From an uncultured Lachnobacterium sp. (lineage in GTDB: Bacteria; Bacillota; Clostridia; Lachnospirales; Lachnospiraceae), in NCBI GenBank assembly GCA_937889225.1, contig CALAST010000074.1, forward strand, positions 1-38,843: a stretch of DNA of 38,843 bases, in the 5' to 3' direction. The position numbers and the translations under genes were made by a program. Position 1 is the first letter of the stretch, and each line of letters opens with the position of its first letter. Below the pieces are notes generated by a model. The model was given only the letters and a program-made list of their open reading frames with translations. It had not been told where the DNA came from and did not search any database. Shown piece after piece: positions 25,931 through 34,165 of this stretch.

Positions 25931-27748
25931 TCATAAATACCTCTCCGGTACATTCGTAATCACATCCGTTGCACCTAATCTTGCATATTTTGTCATATGC
26001 ATTTCCTTTAACTCTCTATCCTCTCCGAAAAATGGTTCCTCTCCATTCCACACACGAATTGGGTAACCGTTATAATATTCCGCTTCCAACAAATCCATTC
26101 CGCCAACCCACGGATGCAATGCATCTGCATTTTGCTCAATAGCATCCTTCAAACATTGTTCCATACTTCCGGATAAAGTCCCTGTTTTTGCCTTTGGATT
26201 TAATTTTTTAACAAGTCCTACGGATTCCGTTAAAAATGAAGAATATATAATAACATCTTCCAATCCAAACTCTTTCACCAATGCTATTGTTTTTTCTTCC
26301 ATCCCTTGATAACGGACTTTACTATTTTTCAATTCAATATTTATATATAAACCATTCTTTTCACAATATGGCTTTAACAAAGTAAACACCTCTCGCAATG
26401 TCGGAATACAGGTAATTGTATTATTTACAGATTTTATTTCCAGTTCTTTTAATTCTGCTAAAGTATAATCTTTCACATCTCCACTTCCACTAGTGGTTCT
26501 ATCTACGGTTTCATCATGAATTACTACAATTTCACCATCTAATGTCAACTGTACATCTAATTCAATCCCTGTAATGCCATCTAACTTTGCAGCAGCTTCA
26601 AAAGCCTCTAACGTATTTTCCGGAAATGCCATACTGCATCCACGATGTGCCCAAATATTCGGAAAATTCTCCATACAATTGTTTCTTATTTTTTGATTCT
26701 TAACATCCTTAGTGCCATTTTGCAAATGCCCAAAGCGATAATCTAAAAATAATTCCATCTGTTTCGCAAGCCAAATGCTTTCTTCTACACTTATTTTTGC
26801 GATATATTTTGGTGAATCTTTTTGAAATTGTTTGTTTCTCTTCGAAACTTCTAAACACATACTGTCAAATGAACCAATACTATCCACAAACGCCCGTATC
26901 TCATAACGTAATCCTGCACCCTCATATGGATACGTATAATATTCCGTCTTATTCGGATCTTCATAGTGTACTTCTATTGTTTTCGTAAGCCACCATGGAG
27001 CAGGCACTACAATATACCCTTTTGTTCCTGTTACGATAAGCTGCCCTTCTGATTTTGCTCCAAGTCCTGTTTTTGCCGTAGCTGTTGCAGTTCCATAATC
27101 ATACATTACTTTCGTATACGCATCACTTCCAAGCAATGTATTACGACACCAATAACTTACTTTCTTAGGATACATACCTAATATCTTTAAAATTGGCAAT
27201 AATGTATAAGTACCTAATTCTATAAAACTTCCACCATATTGCTCATCCCAAAATTCCCGTAAGTTACTCTGTGTCAATTTCGTAAAACAGGCTTCTACAT
27301 CTACCACCTTTCCAATCTTTCCACTATTTATAACTTCAAGTAATCCGTGAAATCCCGGACAATATGCTGTCTTTATTGCCTCCATTAATACTACATGATT
27401 AGACTTTGCTAAATCCATAAGCATTCGTGCATCTTTTTCTGAAAATGCCATTGGCTTTTCACAAAGCACATGCTTTCCTGTCTCCAATGCTGCTTTTGTA
27501 TAGGAAACATGACTATTATGCGGTGAGGCAACATATACAGCATCGGAACAGGAAAATAATTCTTCCACATTTTGGCATATATGTTCAATTCCATATGTAT
27601 TTGCAAATTTTTGTGCACTAGATAATCTTGGATTATAAACACCTGCCAGTTCTATGCCATCTATCGTTTTTGCTTCTGAAACAAATCGACCTGTAATCCT
27701 ACCTGTTCCAATAATTCCAATCTTTATAACTTTTTGAGTTCTTTCCAT
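25931..27748 (-). CDS. Gfo/Idh/MocA oxidoreductase fused to glycerophosphodiester phosphodiesterase
   Basis: A 605-residue fusion. Residues about 5-340 form a Gfo/Idh/MocA oxidoreductase: IKIGIIGTGRITGRF is the NAD(P) loop, AVYVASPHNSHV and HVLCEKPMAF the family signature. Residues about 361-605 are a GDPD domain: IWAHRGCSMAFPENTLEAF, GIELDVQLTLDG, VVIHDETVDRTTSG and NIELKN, with both catalytic histidines and the acidic metal ligands. The longest frame begins at a TTG (27847), but that would place an intrinsic terminator inside the coding region, so I use the ATG at 27748. The oxidoreductase half is a paralogue of that in the preceding gene (PWWLTK and GLRYEI... are shared). Fusion suggests a phosphodiester is cut and its alcohol oxidised, or the reverse order of recycling. 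Confidence 0.85.
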   Translation of the reverse strand: MERTQKVIKIGIIGTGRITGRFVSEAKTIDGIELAGVYNPRLSSAQKFANTYGIEHICQNVEELFSCSDAVYVASPHNSHVSYTKAALETGKHVLCEKPMAFSEKDARMLMDLAKSNHVVLMEAIKTAYCPGFHGLLEVINSGKIGKVVDVEACFTKLTQSNLREFWDEQYGGSFIELGTYTLLPILKILGMYPKKVSYWCRNTLLGSDAYTKVMYDYGTATATAKTGLGAKSEGQLIVTGTKGYIVVPAPWWLTKTIEVHYEDPNKTEYYTYPYEGAGLRYEIRAFVDSIGSFDSMCLEVSKRNKQFQKDSPKYIAKISVEESIWLAKQMELFLDYRFGHLQNGTKDVKNQKIRNNCMENFPNIWAHRGCSMAFPENTLEAFEAAAKLDGITGIELDVQLTLDGEIVVIHDETVDRTTSGSGDVKDYTLAELKELEIKSVNNTITCIPTLREVFTLLKPYCEKNGLYINIELKNSKVRYQGMEEKTIALVKEFGLEDVIIYSSFLTESVGLVKKLNPKAKTGTLSGSMEQCLKDAIEQNADALHPWVGGMDLLEAEYYNGYPIRVWNGEEPFFGEDRELKEMHMTKYARLGATDVITNVPERYL

Positions 27749-27791
27749 ACCTCTTAATATTCCTTTTATATAAAGCTTTACTCCATCTAAT

Positions 27792-27838
27792 AAAAAAAGA
27801 CAGCTTTTATCTCCAAATACAACATGGAGTTTGCTGCC
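27792..27838 (-). terminator. intrinsic terminator between the two oxidoreductase fusions
   Basis: On the minus strand an outer stem GGCAGC/GCTGTC (27833-27838 with 27799-27804) and an inner stem CTCCA/TGGAG (27825-27829 with 27811-27815) are followed by seven T (27798-27792). It begins 47 bases after the stop of the cytidylyltransferase fusion. Its place inside the theoretical N-terminal extension of the next gene decides that gene's start. Confidence 0.8.
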
Positions 27839-27884
27839 CTTTTTCAATTTTCTTATAAATCAAAGATATTTTTATCCTACTTAA

Positions 27885-29276
27885 TCATAAGAAACCGCTT
27901 CTCTTAATTTTCCAGTCAAGCGGATATTCGCAATCTGCTTGTTTCAACCGTCTTCCCATAAACATCTCCGTAATCTCCGCCATTGCCAGCGACTCCTCTT
28001 TCGTCAGCTTGTACGCATTTTTTTCACATTTATTTATCTTTGATACAAACGCACTAATCTCATAACGAAGTCCATCTCCTTGAAAACTCGGTTCATAGGT
28101 ATCAATCATATTTGGATTTTCGTAGCGTACGACAAACTTTTTGGTCAGCCACCATGGGGATTCTGCTAAAATATATCCCTTTGTACCTGCTATCACAAGC
28201 TGTCCTTCGGATTTTACGCCTACACCCATTTTTGCAGTTGCAAGCCTATTTCCATAATTTAGTTGCACTTTCGTATATATATCCAATCCATTCTCATCAT
28301 ACAGACTATCAATATGTATCCCTTTATAATCCGTCCCAAACAACTTAATAATCGGAAGCAACGTATATCCGCCAAACTCTAAATAACTGCCACCATATGC
28401 CGCATCACATCGTTCTCTGGAATGTTTATCAGCCAATCTGGTAAAACACGCTTCAATATCCCGAATTTCTCCGATTTTCCCACTTAATGCTACATTTATT
28501 AACTGCTGAAATCCCGGACAATAGGCTGTCTTAATGCCTTCCAGTAAAACGCACTCATTTTTTTCTGCCAATTCATATAATTCTACTGTCTTCGCTTTTG
28601 TAAATGCAACCGGCTTTTCACTCAATACATGTTTTCCCATTTGAAGTGCTTTTTTCACATAATCATAATGTGTTTCATTTGGAGATGCTACATAAACTGC
28701 ATCCGTTTTTTCCAAAAAGGATTCATAATTGTCCTTATAATACTCTAATTGATACTTTTTTGCAAATGGCTTTCCGCTTTCCTGTTCGGGATTATAACAT
28801 GCCACCACACTAAGACCACTTACATATTTGGATTCTGCAATAAAACGAGGTGCAATTCTTCCTGTTCCTACAATTCCAACCCGCACAATCTGAAATTTTC
28901 CTTTGCGAAGCATCGTAGAGGAAATATCGGGTGTACGTTCCAAATATACAACTTTACAAAATTTATTTAAATAATCAAATTCGCCTTCCCAGTCCGAACC
29001 TAACGTAAAAATATCTATGCCATATTTTTGAATGTCTTCTATCTTCTGCCCCATATGGTCTTCTATAATAATCTCATCTGCAAAGCCTGTCTTCTTTACA
29101 TTTTCAATGCGTTCCATCACGGAGTCGACAACATTCACTTTGCCTCTTGCTTCATCAAAATGCTCTGTCGTAACACCTACGATAAGGTAATCGCCTAATT
29201 CTTTTGCTCTTTTCAACAAATTGTAATGCCCTTGATGAAACAAATCATATGTTCCATATGTGATTACCTTTTTCAT
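27885..29276 (-). CDS. TagD-like cytidylyltransferase fused to a Gfo/Idh/MocA oxidoreductase
   Basis: A 463-residue fusion. Residues 1-127 are a cytidylyltransferase of the glycerol-3-phosphate type: TYGTYDLFHQGHYNLLKRA with HQGH at 14-17, TLGSDWEGEFDYL, and SSTMLR at 119-124. Residues about 130-460 are an oxidoreductase with GIVGTGRIAPRF, AVYVASPNETHYD and HVLSEKPVAF. The arrangement is like the bifunctional reductase/CDP-ribitol synthase of Haemophilus type a, though built from other families. A role in making a CDP-activated polyol from a keto-sugar phosphate is my inference. ATG with GGAGG 7 bases before; its own promoter lies about 150 bases upstream and a terminator follows. Confidence 0.82.
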   Translation of the reverse strand: MKKVITYGTYDLFHQGHYNLLKRAKELGDYLIVGVTTEHFDEARGKVNVVDSVMERIENVKKTGFADEIIIEDHMGQKIEDIQKYGIDIFTLGSDWEGEFDYLNKFCKVVYLERTPDISSTMLRKGKFQIVRVGIVGTGRIAPRFIAESKYVSGLSVVACYNPEQESGKPFAKKYQLEYYKDNYESFLEKTDAVYVASPNETHYDYVKKALQMGKHVLSEKPVAFTKAKTVELYELAEKNECVLLEGIKTAYCPGFQQLINVALSGKIGEIRDIEACFTRLADKHSRERCDAAYGGSYLEFGGYTLLPIIKLFGTDYKGIHIDSLYDENGLDIYTKVQLNYGNRLATAKMGVGVKSEGQLVIAGTKGYILAESPWWLTKKFVVRYENPNMIDTYEPSFQGDGLRYEISAFVSKINKCEKNAYKLTKEESLAMAEITEMFMGRRLKQADCEYPLDWKIKRSGFL

Positions 29277-29384
29277 GCTTCATCCTCCGTATATAATATT
29301 ATATATATACTTTATTTTTCATAAAAATATTGCGATATTTCACTTATACCTATCATTATTTGGTAAAGTATCGAACATATCATC

Positions 29385-29430
29385 AAGCAGATATTCACAA
29401 GCCACTTTGCTATGGCTCTAACCGAATAAC
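29385..29430 (-). repeat. degenerate copy of the sequence flanking the folded element
   Basis: About 46 bases align with 34001-34048 at roughly two thirds to three quarters identity, including GATATTC and, at the far end, TAACCGAATAAC. Translated on the minus strand both read like the tail of one protein (...LFG....CEYP... and here CEYL with a stop before it). Here the folded element itself is absent, so this looks like a decayed or partial copy. Confidence 0.45.
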
Positions 29431-29457
29431 TATAAATAAATACAAAAATTTGTACAA
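29429..29457 (-). promoter_or_regulatory. sigma-A type promoter of the cytidylyltransferase fusion
   Basis: Minus strand TTGTAC (29457-29452), 17 bases, TATAGT (29434-29429). The predicted start near 29422 gives a leader of about 145 bases, in which AGCCA/TGGCT can form a small hairpin. The -10 box overlaps the end of the repeat copy. Confidence 0.55.
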
Positions 29458-29480
29458 AAAATAATTTTATATAAAATAAG

Positions 29481-29515
29481 AAAACAAACGACCAACATAA
29501 AGATACATGTCGGTC
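29481..29515 (-). terminator. intrinsic terminator in the ATPase/cytidylyltransferase spacer
   Basis: Minus strand stem GACCGACAT/ATGTTGGTC (29507-29515 and 29490-29498, one G-T pair), 8-base loop, followed by GTTTGTTTTC. It lies 184 bases after the ATPase gene and about 105 bases after the sigma-D-like promoter, and could serve either. Confidence 0.65.
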
Positions 29516-29626
29516 ATAATTTTATCATTTTATATTCTCATCCATGATATTGTCCTGACACTCCATGTCCTATTTTCCATATAAATATTGTTAAAACAAT
29601 AATTTATATTATATCGCTCTTTGTCT

Positions 29627-29653
29627 ATATCGGCAATAGCTAAAATTTTCTTA
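29627..29653 (-). promoter_or_regulatory. sigma-D-like promoter with no gene directly behind it
   Basis: Minus strand TAAG (29653-29650), 15 bases, GCCGATAT (29634-29627). The -10 element is identical to that of the surface-protein promoter and the spacing is the same; the -35 has one change (TAAG for TAAA). The transcript would reach a terminator about 105-140 bases on, before any long gene. Confidence 0.5.
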
Positions 29654-29698
29654 ATATATCATGGGTAAAATTTCAAGTCACCTATCTCCTTGCCTAAA

Positions 29699-31381
29699 TT
29701 ATTTATCACACACTCTCCGAATCACACAATCCTTCTCAAAAAACGCTGCTCCATAACACATCACAGTTCGATATCCTTTCAAAAACTGCTTCGCATATTG
29801 TTTTACATCAATCTGTTCCATTGCTGTTTTTGCATCTGTCTCCATGCAGTCCTCATTTTTTGAGTGTTTCACTTCTATTATAATCACACAACGATGTTTT
29901 CTATCCTTTACCACAACATCCGGTCTGCCAAGTCCATATTCTTTATTCGACTCTACAGCATAACCGGCTCCTGTAAAAATACCTGCCAAAAATGCATGAT
30001 AATAATCCTCTTTATAATCATAATAACTGATAGTTTCAAATAAAATATCGGAAATTATCTTTGTTACTCTTTCATCATTTCCATCCCAAAATGCCTCAAA
30101 CAGCACCTTGCGGTCACTTTGCTGCATAGTATCTGCAAACCATGTAGCAATCGTTTCTTCAAAAATACTTTTAATTTCTTCATTTGGAATTTTAAGATAC
30201 GTTTTTCCATGTTCTAACGGCAGTACATCTGCTATTTGTTCCGGTTTGACTTTGGTTAAATATCCTGTCATATACAAAATACTCCAAAGATTTTGTTCTG
30301 AGGAATGAAGTACATCATACGTTAAATCTTCTGTTATTTTTTCCTGAATATATCCACCGGAAAGCAATGTTTCAAATTTATGGTTCACAACCAAATCTGT
30401 TCTATCGATAAAACTGCGAATAATTCCATTATGACTGGTATTTTTCCAATAATTTCCCGGGAAAGCATCCTTTGAATCCTGCAAATCTGATACATAATTC
30501 AAAACGTCCCATGGACAATACATATCTGTTTTTCCAAAACGATACCCATTATACCATCGTTTCATTTCATCTGCATACGATTCCAGTTCAGCTATCTTTA
30601 GAAGCTCCAATACCTCTGGCTCCATAAAGCCAAAGTACTGACTATATCTGTCAGAAGAGATGGAATTTGAAACAAAATTGTTGAGTCCGGTAAATATACT
30701 TTCTTTTACAATACGAAGACACCCTGTAATTACAGCAAACTTTAAGTATTCATTCGTTTTTAGTGCTGTTCCTAAAAATATACGAATGAAATCCATCATT
30801 TCTTCATAATAGCCTTTTTCTCCTGCTTTTGCTAATGGAACATCATACTCGTCAATTAGAATAATAACTGACTTTCCATAATGCAATTTCATAAACTTAG
30901 ATAATGTATATAAGCTATTTTTTAATTCTTCTTCCGTAACATCCTTTTTTACAAAACGTGTAAATAATTCTTTATCTTCCGGTTTCAAATTTGTGCTGGT
31001 TTTCAAAAAATAGTGTGACATACACCAATCAGATATAATAAATCGTAGCATCTCATAAGCACTTTGATAATGCAGACCTTCGACTGCCTTTAACGTCAAA
31101 AAAATCACAGGATATTGGTTCATCCAAGCATTACAAATTTGTACATTTTTTGAAATCGACAGTCCTTCAAATAAGTCTTCACTCTTTTTTTCAATATCCA
31201 AGAACGCCGCTAACATACTCATCATCAACGTTTTTCCAAAACGACGCGGGCGAGTAAAAAGATTTACTTTAAAATTTCGAATTAGCAGTTCTTCTATAAA
31301 ACCCGTTTTATCAACATAATATTGCCCATTTTCTCGAATTTCCGAAAAATTTTCACTTCCAACAGGTAAACTTAGTCTCAT
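29699..31381 (-). CDS. AAA-ATPase-like protein with C-terminal PD-(D/E)XK nuclease domain
   Basis: A 560-residue protein of the 'predicted AAA-ATPase + DUF1703' type common in anaerobes. RPRRFGKTLMMSML (44-57) is the Walker A region, VIILIDEYDVPLAKA (about 172-186) Walker B, and ITGCLRI the sensor region. The C-terminal 100 residues hold GRPDVVV and IIIEVKHSKNED, the D...E-x-K of the PD-(D/E)XK nuclease fold. The cellular role is not established; such genes occur in many paralogous copies and are suspected of mobility or defence functions. The ATG follows directly on the TGA of the truncated paralogue (TGAATG). It has no link to glycan synthesis and probably inserted here. Confidence 0.85.
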   Translation of the reverse strand: MRLSLPVGSENFSEIRENGQYYVDKTGFIEELLIRNFKVNLFTRPRRFGKTLMMSMLAAFLDIEKKSEDLFEGLSISKNVQICNAWMNQYPVIFLTLKAVEGLHYQSAYEMLRFIISDWCMSHYFLKTSTNLKPEDKELFTRFVKKDVTEEELKNSLYTLSKFMKLHYGKSVIILIDEYDVPLAKAGEKGYYEEMMDFIRIFLGTALKTNEYLKFAVITGCLRIVKESIFTGLNNFVSNSISSDRYSQYFGFMEPEVLELLKIAELESYADEMKRWYNGYRFGKTDMYCPWDVLNYVSDLQDSKDAFPGNYWKNTSHNGIIRSFIDRTDLVVNHKFETLLSGGYIQEKITEDLTYDVLHSSEQNLWSILYMTGYLTKVKPEQIADVLPLEHGKTYLKIPNEEIKSIFEETIATWFADTMQQSDRKVLFEAFWDGNDERVTKIISDILFETISYYDYKEDYYHAFLAGIFTGAGYAVESNKEYGLGRPDVVVKDRKHRCVIIIEVKHSKNEDCMETDAKTAMEQIDVKQYAKQFLKGYRTVMCYGAAFFEKDCVIRRVCDK

Positions 31382-32008
31382 TCAAATCCCCTTTCCCATC
31401 AACACACGAATCACATCCGTCATTTCACGGTAATACCCATTTTCGTCTGCTCTTGCCAATGGAACATCATATTCATCTATTAAAATAATAACCTGTTTTC
31501 CATAATATTCATTTAATATACTTGATAAACCATACAAACTCCCCATAATTTCTTCTTCGGTTGCAGTTTTGTATAGCAAACGATGAAATAAGTCCTTTTT
31601 ACTTTGTGAAAGATTTTCGCTATCCATCAAGTAGCGATGCTCATCACACCACTCAGATATAAGAATTTTCAAACGTTCAAAAGCACTTTTAAAACTCAAT
31701 CCTTCGGCATGTTTTAAAGTAAGAAAAATAACCGGATATTGGTTCATCCATGTTTCACATAAAGTTTTGTTTTCTGCGATTTTTGTACCTTCAAAAATAT
31801 CTTTACTCCTTTTGCTGATATCAAAAAAATCTGCAAGCATACTCATCATCAATGTTTTTCCAAATCTGCGTGGACGGGTAAATAAATGGACCTCTGTCTT
31901 TTTACTTATTAATTCCTCAATAATACCTGTTTTGTCTGCATAATATTCATTATCTTCACGCACTTTTCTAAAACTATCATTTCCAATTGGTAATGTGATA
32001 TTTTTCAT
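31382..32008 (-). pseudogene. truncated AAA-ATPase-like paralogue
   Basis: 208 codons homologous to the first 200 or so residues of the next gene (NEYYADKTGIIEEL, FTRPRRFGKTLMMSML, IILIDEYDVPLARA). It stops at VLMGKGI-TGA, where the neighbour continues with ALKTNEYLKFAVITG. Walker A and B are kept; the sensor, middle and nuclease domains are gone. The final codons GGG AAA GGG GAT are at the same time the ribosome site of the downstream gene, so the deletion ended exactly in that leader. The open frame reaches up to 32086, but the ATG at 32008 has AGGAAG in place and aligns with the paralogue's start. Confidence 0.8.
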
Positions 32009-32197
32009 AAACTTTACACTTCCTTTATTTATAGTGTTATTTTTGAAAATTGATTTTCGTATTAAACATAAAAGACTGTATAGCACTCTCTTTATGACCT
32101 ATTTTACATATATAGGCAATATTTCACTTTTTTAAGGTTTTAACCCCTCTGTATCTTGTTTTAAAGCATAAACCGTTTTTTGTTTCTATATTTCCTT

Positions 32198-33976
32198 TCA
32201 AACTATGTTACGTTCCATCTCCTCTAATTCCACATCATCTGGTAACATCTTTTTAAGCTGTGCTATCACACTTTTTGCTTCATTTTCCATTCCATTTTGC
32301 ATCAATAAACGAATTTGCCCCTTAATTTGCTCTGCAAGCTGTTTCATTTCTTCGATTTGTACAGAATTTTCTTGTTTTTCATCATTTTGTATTATTTCTT
32401 CCTGACTTCCCACATTCTCTACTTGATTCTTACTACAATTTACTTCACTCAATTTTTTTTCCGATAAATTCACCTGATTACTTTCCCCATAATCTTTTCG
32501 TTCTTCCTCACTTGCAACAGCTTCCGGCAAAACGTTTCGAATCAATTCCATAATAGTATGTACATTCTGCCCCTGTTCTTCCACTTTGCAAAGTTCCTGA
32601 CAAAAATATTCCCACAACGCACTATGGTTATACATCGTCTGCAAAACGGTCTTATATATTAAATAATCTGACATTTCATCTTTTTGATGTTTCTTTTCTC
32701 TACCTTCTTTGAAAAACAGACTTTCAAAATTGATATTTGCGACTTTATCTTCAAATTTCTCAAAAATATTACTTTCATTCTTTAAATCCATATTTTGCTG
32801 ATTCATCGCAAAAATTAATGCCTGCACGATATCTTCAAACACGTACAAGTGATGACCATCCCACTCCAATTTTGAAAAATATTTACGCAAATAAGAAGTA
32901 TCTCCTCTCCAAAGTCCAATGCACATCCATATGGAATATATCTCTTTTTGCATCACAACATCAAAACTATCTGCAATAAATGGTGCGGACTTTTGCAAAA
33001 ACAGCAATGGTTCATTTTCCGCAAAAAATGTCTGCCATTTCAAATAACTTAAAATATGCTCCAATGCTTCTTCATATTTCCCAAGCCAATAACAAAACCC
33101 TGCCATACGAAGCTGTGCAAATGCTTGAAATAACTCTACATTTCGTTTATCTTTCAAAGCCTCTTTACACACTGCAAATCCTTCTTCTAATTTCCCCCAC
33201 TCTTTCAACGCAATAATCTTCCCTGCATAAAATGCACCAAGAAAAATATTTGTATACATATCACTTTGTGAGCGAACCATATTTAGACAATGTTCGGATA
33301 AGTCATACAATTTTCTCCACTCCTGCACCGTTCGATATTCCTGTGCAAGCTGTATGTACCATCTGAGATTTTCAGGTTCTTCTTTTATCATTTCTTCCAG
33401 TAATACACGATTTCGTTCATAATGTTTCCACAACGCTTCCTGTGTTTCAAAAACGTATCCGAAATGGTCCACTACCGCATGTAACCCTTTGATATTCCCT
33501 TCCATTGGCACTAAATATTCATGTATTTTACTTTCAAAGTGTGTGTTTGATGTCAATTTTGTCATACGTGATACCCATGAATCCGTATATTGGCTCGCCT
33601 GCATATCCAAATAATTTCGCTGAATATAACTTGCATACCCATACTGTTTGTATTCACCGCTTTGGAAAAATTCAATCAATTCCTTTGTATCTACAAACCA
33701 TTCATCATCATCCAAATACAAATACCACTCACCATGTGCATATTTTAATGTTTCATTTCTTGCTGCCGAAAAATCATTACACCATGTGAATGTTTCCAAG
33801 ATATCCGCATACTCCTTTAAAATATTCCGAACATCTTCATCACAACCTGTATCTATAATAATTAACTCACTTGGTATCGCTTCCCGAATCGGGGTAAGTG
33901 AATCCAAACATTTTCTTATCGTATCTTTTCGGTTTGATACCAATAATGCGATTGAAAGTACAATCTTTTTTTTCAT
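32198..33976 (-). CDS. GT2 glycosyltransferase with helical-repeat tail
   Basis: A 592-residue protein. Residues 1-180 are a GT2 domain: LSIALLVSNRKDTIRKCL, ELIIIDTGCD, TWCNDFSAARNETL and LYLDDDEWFVD with the metal-binding Asp cluster, then SKIHEYLVP. Residues about 190-450 are helices in the style of TPRs. A low-complexity Glu/Gln/Asn/Ser linker follows (about 490-545). The last 45 residues (IKGQIRLLMQNGMENEAKSV..., ending LPDDVELEEMERNIV) recur in both upstream paralogues. Enzymes of this layout resemble those that glycosylate proteins or peptides. The start ATG has only a distant AAGGG, so translation may be modest. The folded element lies in its leader. Confidence 0.82.
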   Translation of the reverse strand: MKKKIVLSIALLVSNRKDTIRKCLDSLTPIREAIPSELIIIDTGCDEDVRNILKEYADILETFTWCNDFSAARNETLKYAHGEWYLYLDDDEWFVDTKELIEFFQSGEYKQYGYASYIQRNYLDMQASQYTDSWVSRMTKLTSNTHFESKIHEYLVPMEGNIKGLHAVVDHFGYVFETQEALWKHYERNRVLLEEMIKEEPENLRWYIQLAQEYRTVQEWRKLYDLSEHCLNMVRSQSDMYTNIFLGAFYAGKIIALKEWGKLEEGFAVCKEALKDKRNVELFQAFAQLRMAGFCYWLGKYEEALEHILSYLKWQTFFAENEPLLFLQKSAPFIADSFDVVMQKEIYSIWMCIGLWRGDTSYLRKYFSKLEWDGHHLYVFEDIVQALIFAMNQQNMDLKNESNIFEKFEDKVANINFESLFFKEGREKKHQKDEMSDYLIYKTVLQTMYNHSALWEYFCQELCKVEEQGQNVHTIMELIRNVLPEAVASEEERKDYGESNQVNLSEKKLSEVNCSKNQVENVGSQEEIIQNDEKQENSVQIEEMKQLAEQIKGQIRLLMQNGMENEAKSVIAQLKKMLPDDVELEEMERNIV

Positions 33977-34000
33977 ACTTACTTTATTCCCTTCTCGTCA

Positions 34001-34048
34001 AACGGATATTCGCAATGCGCATTCGCTACTTGCTCATAACCGAATAAC
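34001..34048 (-). repeat. repeat copy / relic of a gene tail beside the folded element
   Basis: On the minus strand this stretch continues the folded element and reads in one frame as LFGYEQVANAHCEYPFDEKG before a stop at the next gene's leader. A decayed copy lies at 29385-29430, and 20 or so bases around CEYP also match the 3' end of the cytidylyltransferase fusion (27918-27937, CEYPLD). This suggests the remains of a 3' gene end carried along with a mobile or duplicated segment. Confidence 0.4.
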
Positions 34049-34162
34049 CGCTTTGCGGTTTGTCAGATGGAGCTTGAAATCTCCACCTGACACAAGAAAC
34101 TCCCCCTACCCACCACTTAGTGCTCTACGCACTTGAAGTGGGGGATTTTCTTGATTCGGTTA
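34037..34162. repeat. folded 126-base element: perfect four-way helix junction
   Basis: Four helices follow each other with no unpaired base between them. P1 is TAACCGAAT/ATTCGGTTA (34037-34045 with 34154-34162). Helix A is AACCGC-TTT-GCGGTT (34046-34060). Helix B is TGTCAGATGGAG/CTCCACCTGACA (34061-34072 with 34081-34092, one wobble). Helix C runs 34093-34153 with CAAGAAA/TTTCTTG at its base, then CCCCC/GGGGG-type pairing and an inner AGTGC/GCACT hairpin. The second and third kinds of structure recall the palindromic ends of IS200/IS605 elements, but no transposase is near. It may act as RNA or as folded single-stranded DNA. Confidence 0.6.
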
Positions 34163-34165
34163 AAC

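Larger units (their letters stand above)
29277..29698. other. 422-base intergenic region with two promoters, a terminator and a repeat copy
   Basis: Reading down the minus strand it holds a sigma-D-like promoter (29627-29653), an AT-rich dyad (about 29580-29607), a terminator (29481-29515), a sigma-A type promoter (29429-29457), a degenerate repeat copy (29385-29430) and the ribosome site of the cytidylyltransferase fusion. No gene longer than about 20 codons is convincing. The stretch between the first promoter and the terminator is a candidate small RNA. Confidence 0.55.

Noticed and set aside
27749..27847. N-terminal extension of the oxidoreductase-GDPD fusion from a TTG
   Set aside because: The extension would be coded by an intrinsic terminator and lacks similarity to the paralogous oxidoreductase; the ATG at 27748 is the better start.
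33648..34136. Plus-strand open frame of 162 codons
   Set aside because: It is antisense to the conserved GT2 gene for most of its length, has no ribosome site, and runs through the folded element.
34037..34162. Complete IS200/IS605 insertion sequence
   Set aside because: No TnpA or TnpB frame is present on either strand; only end-like structures can be claimed.
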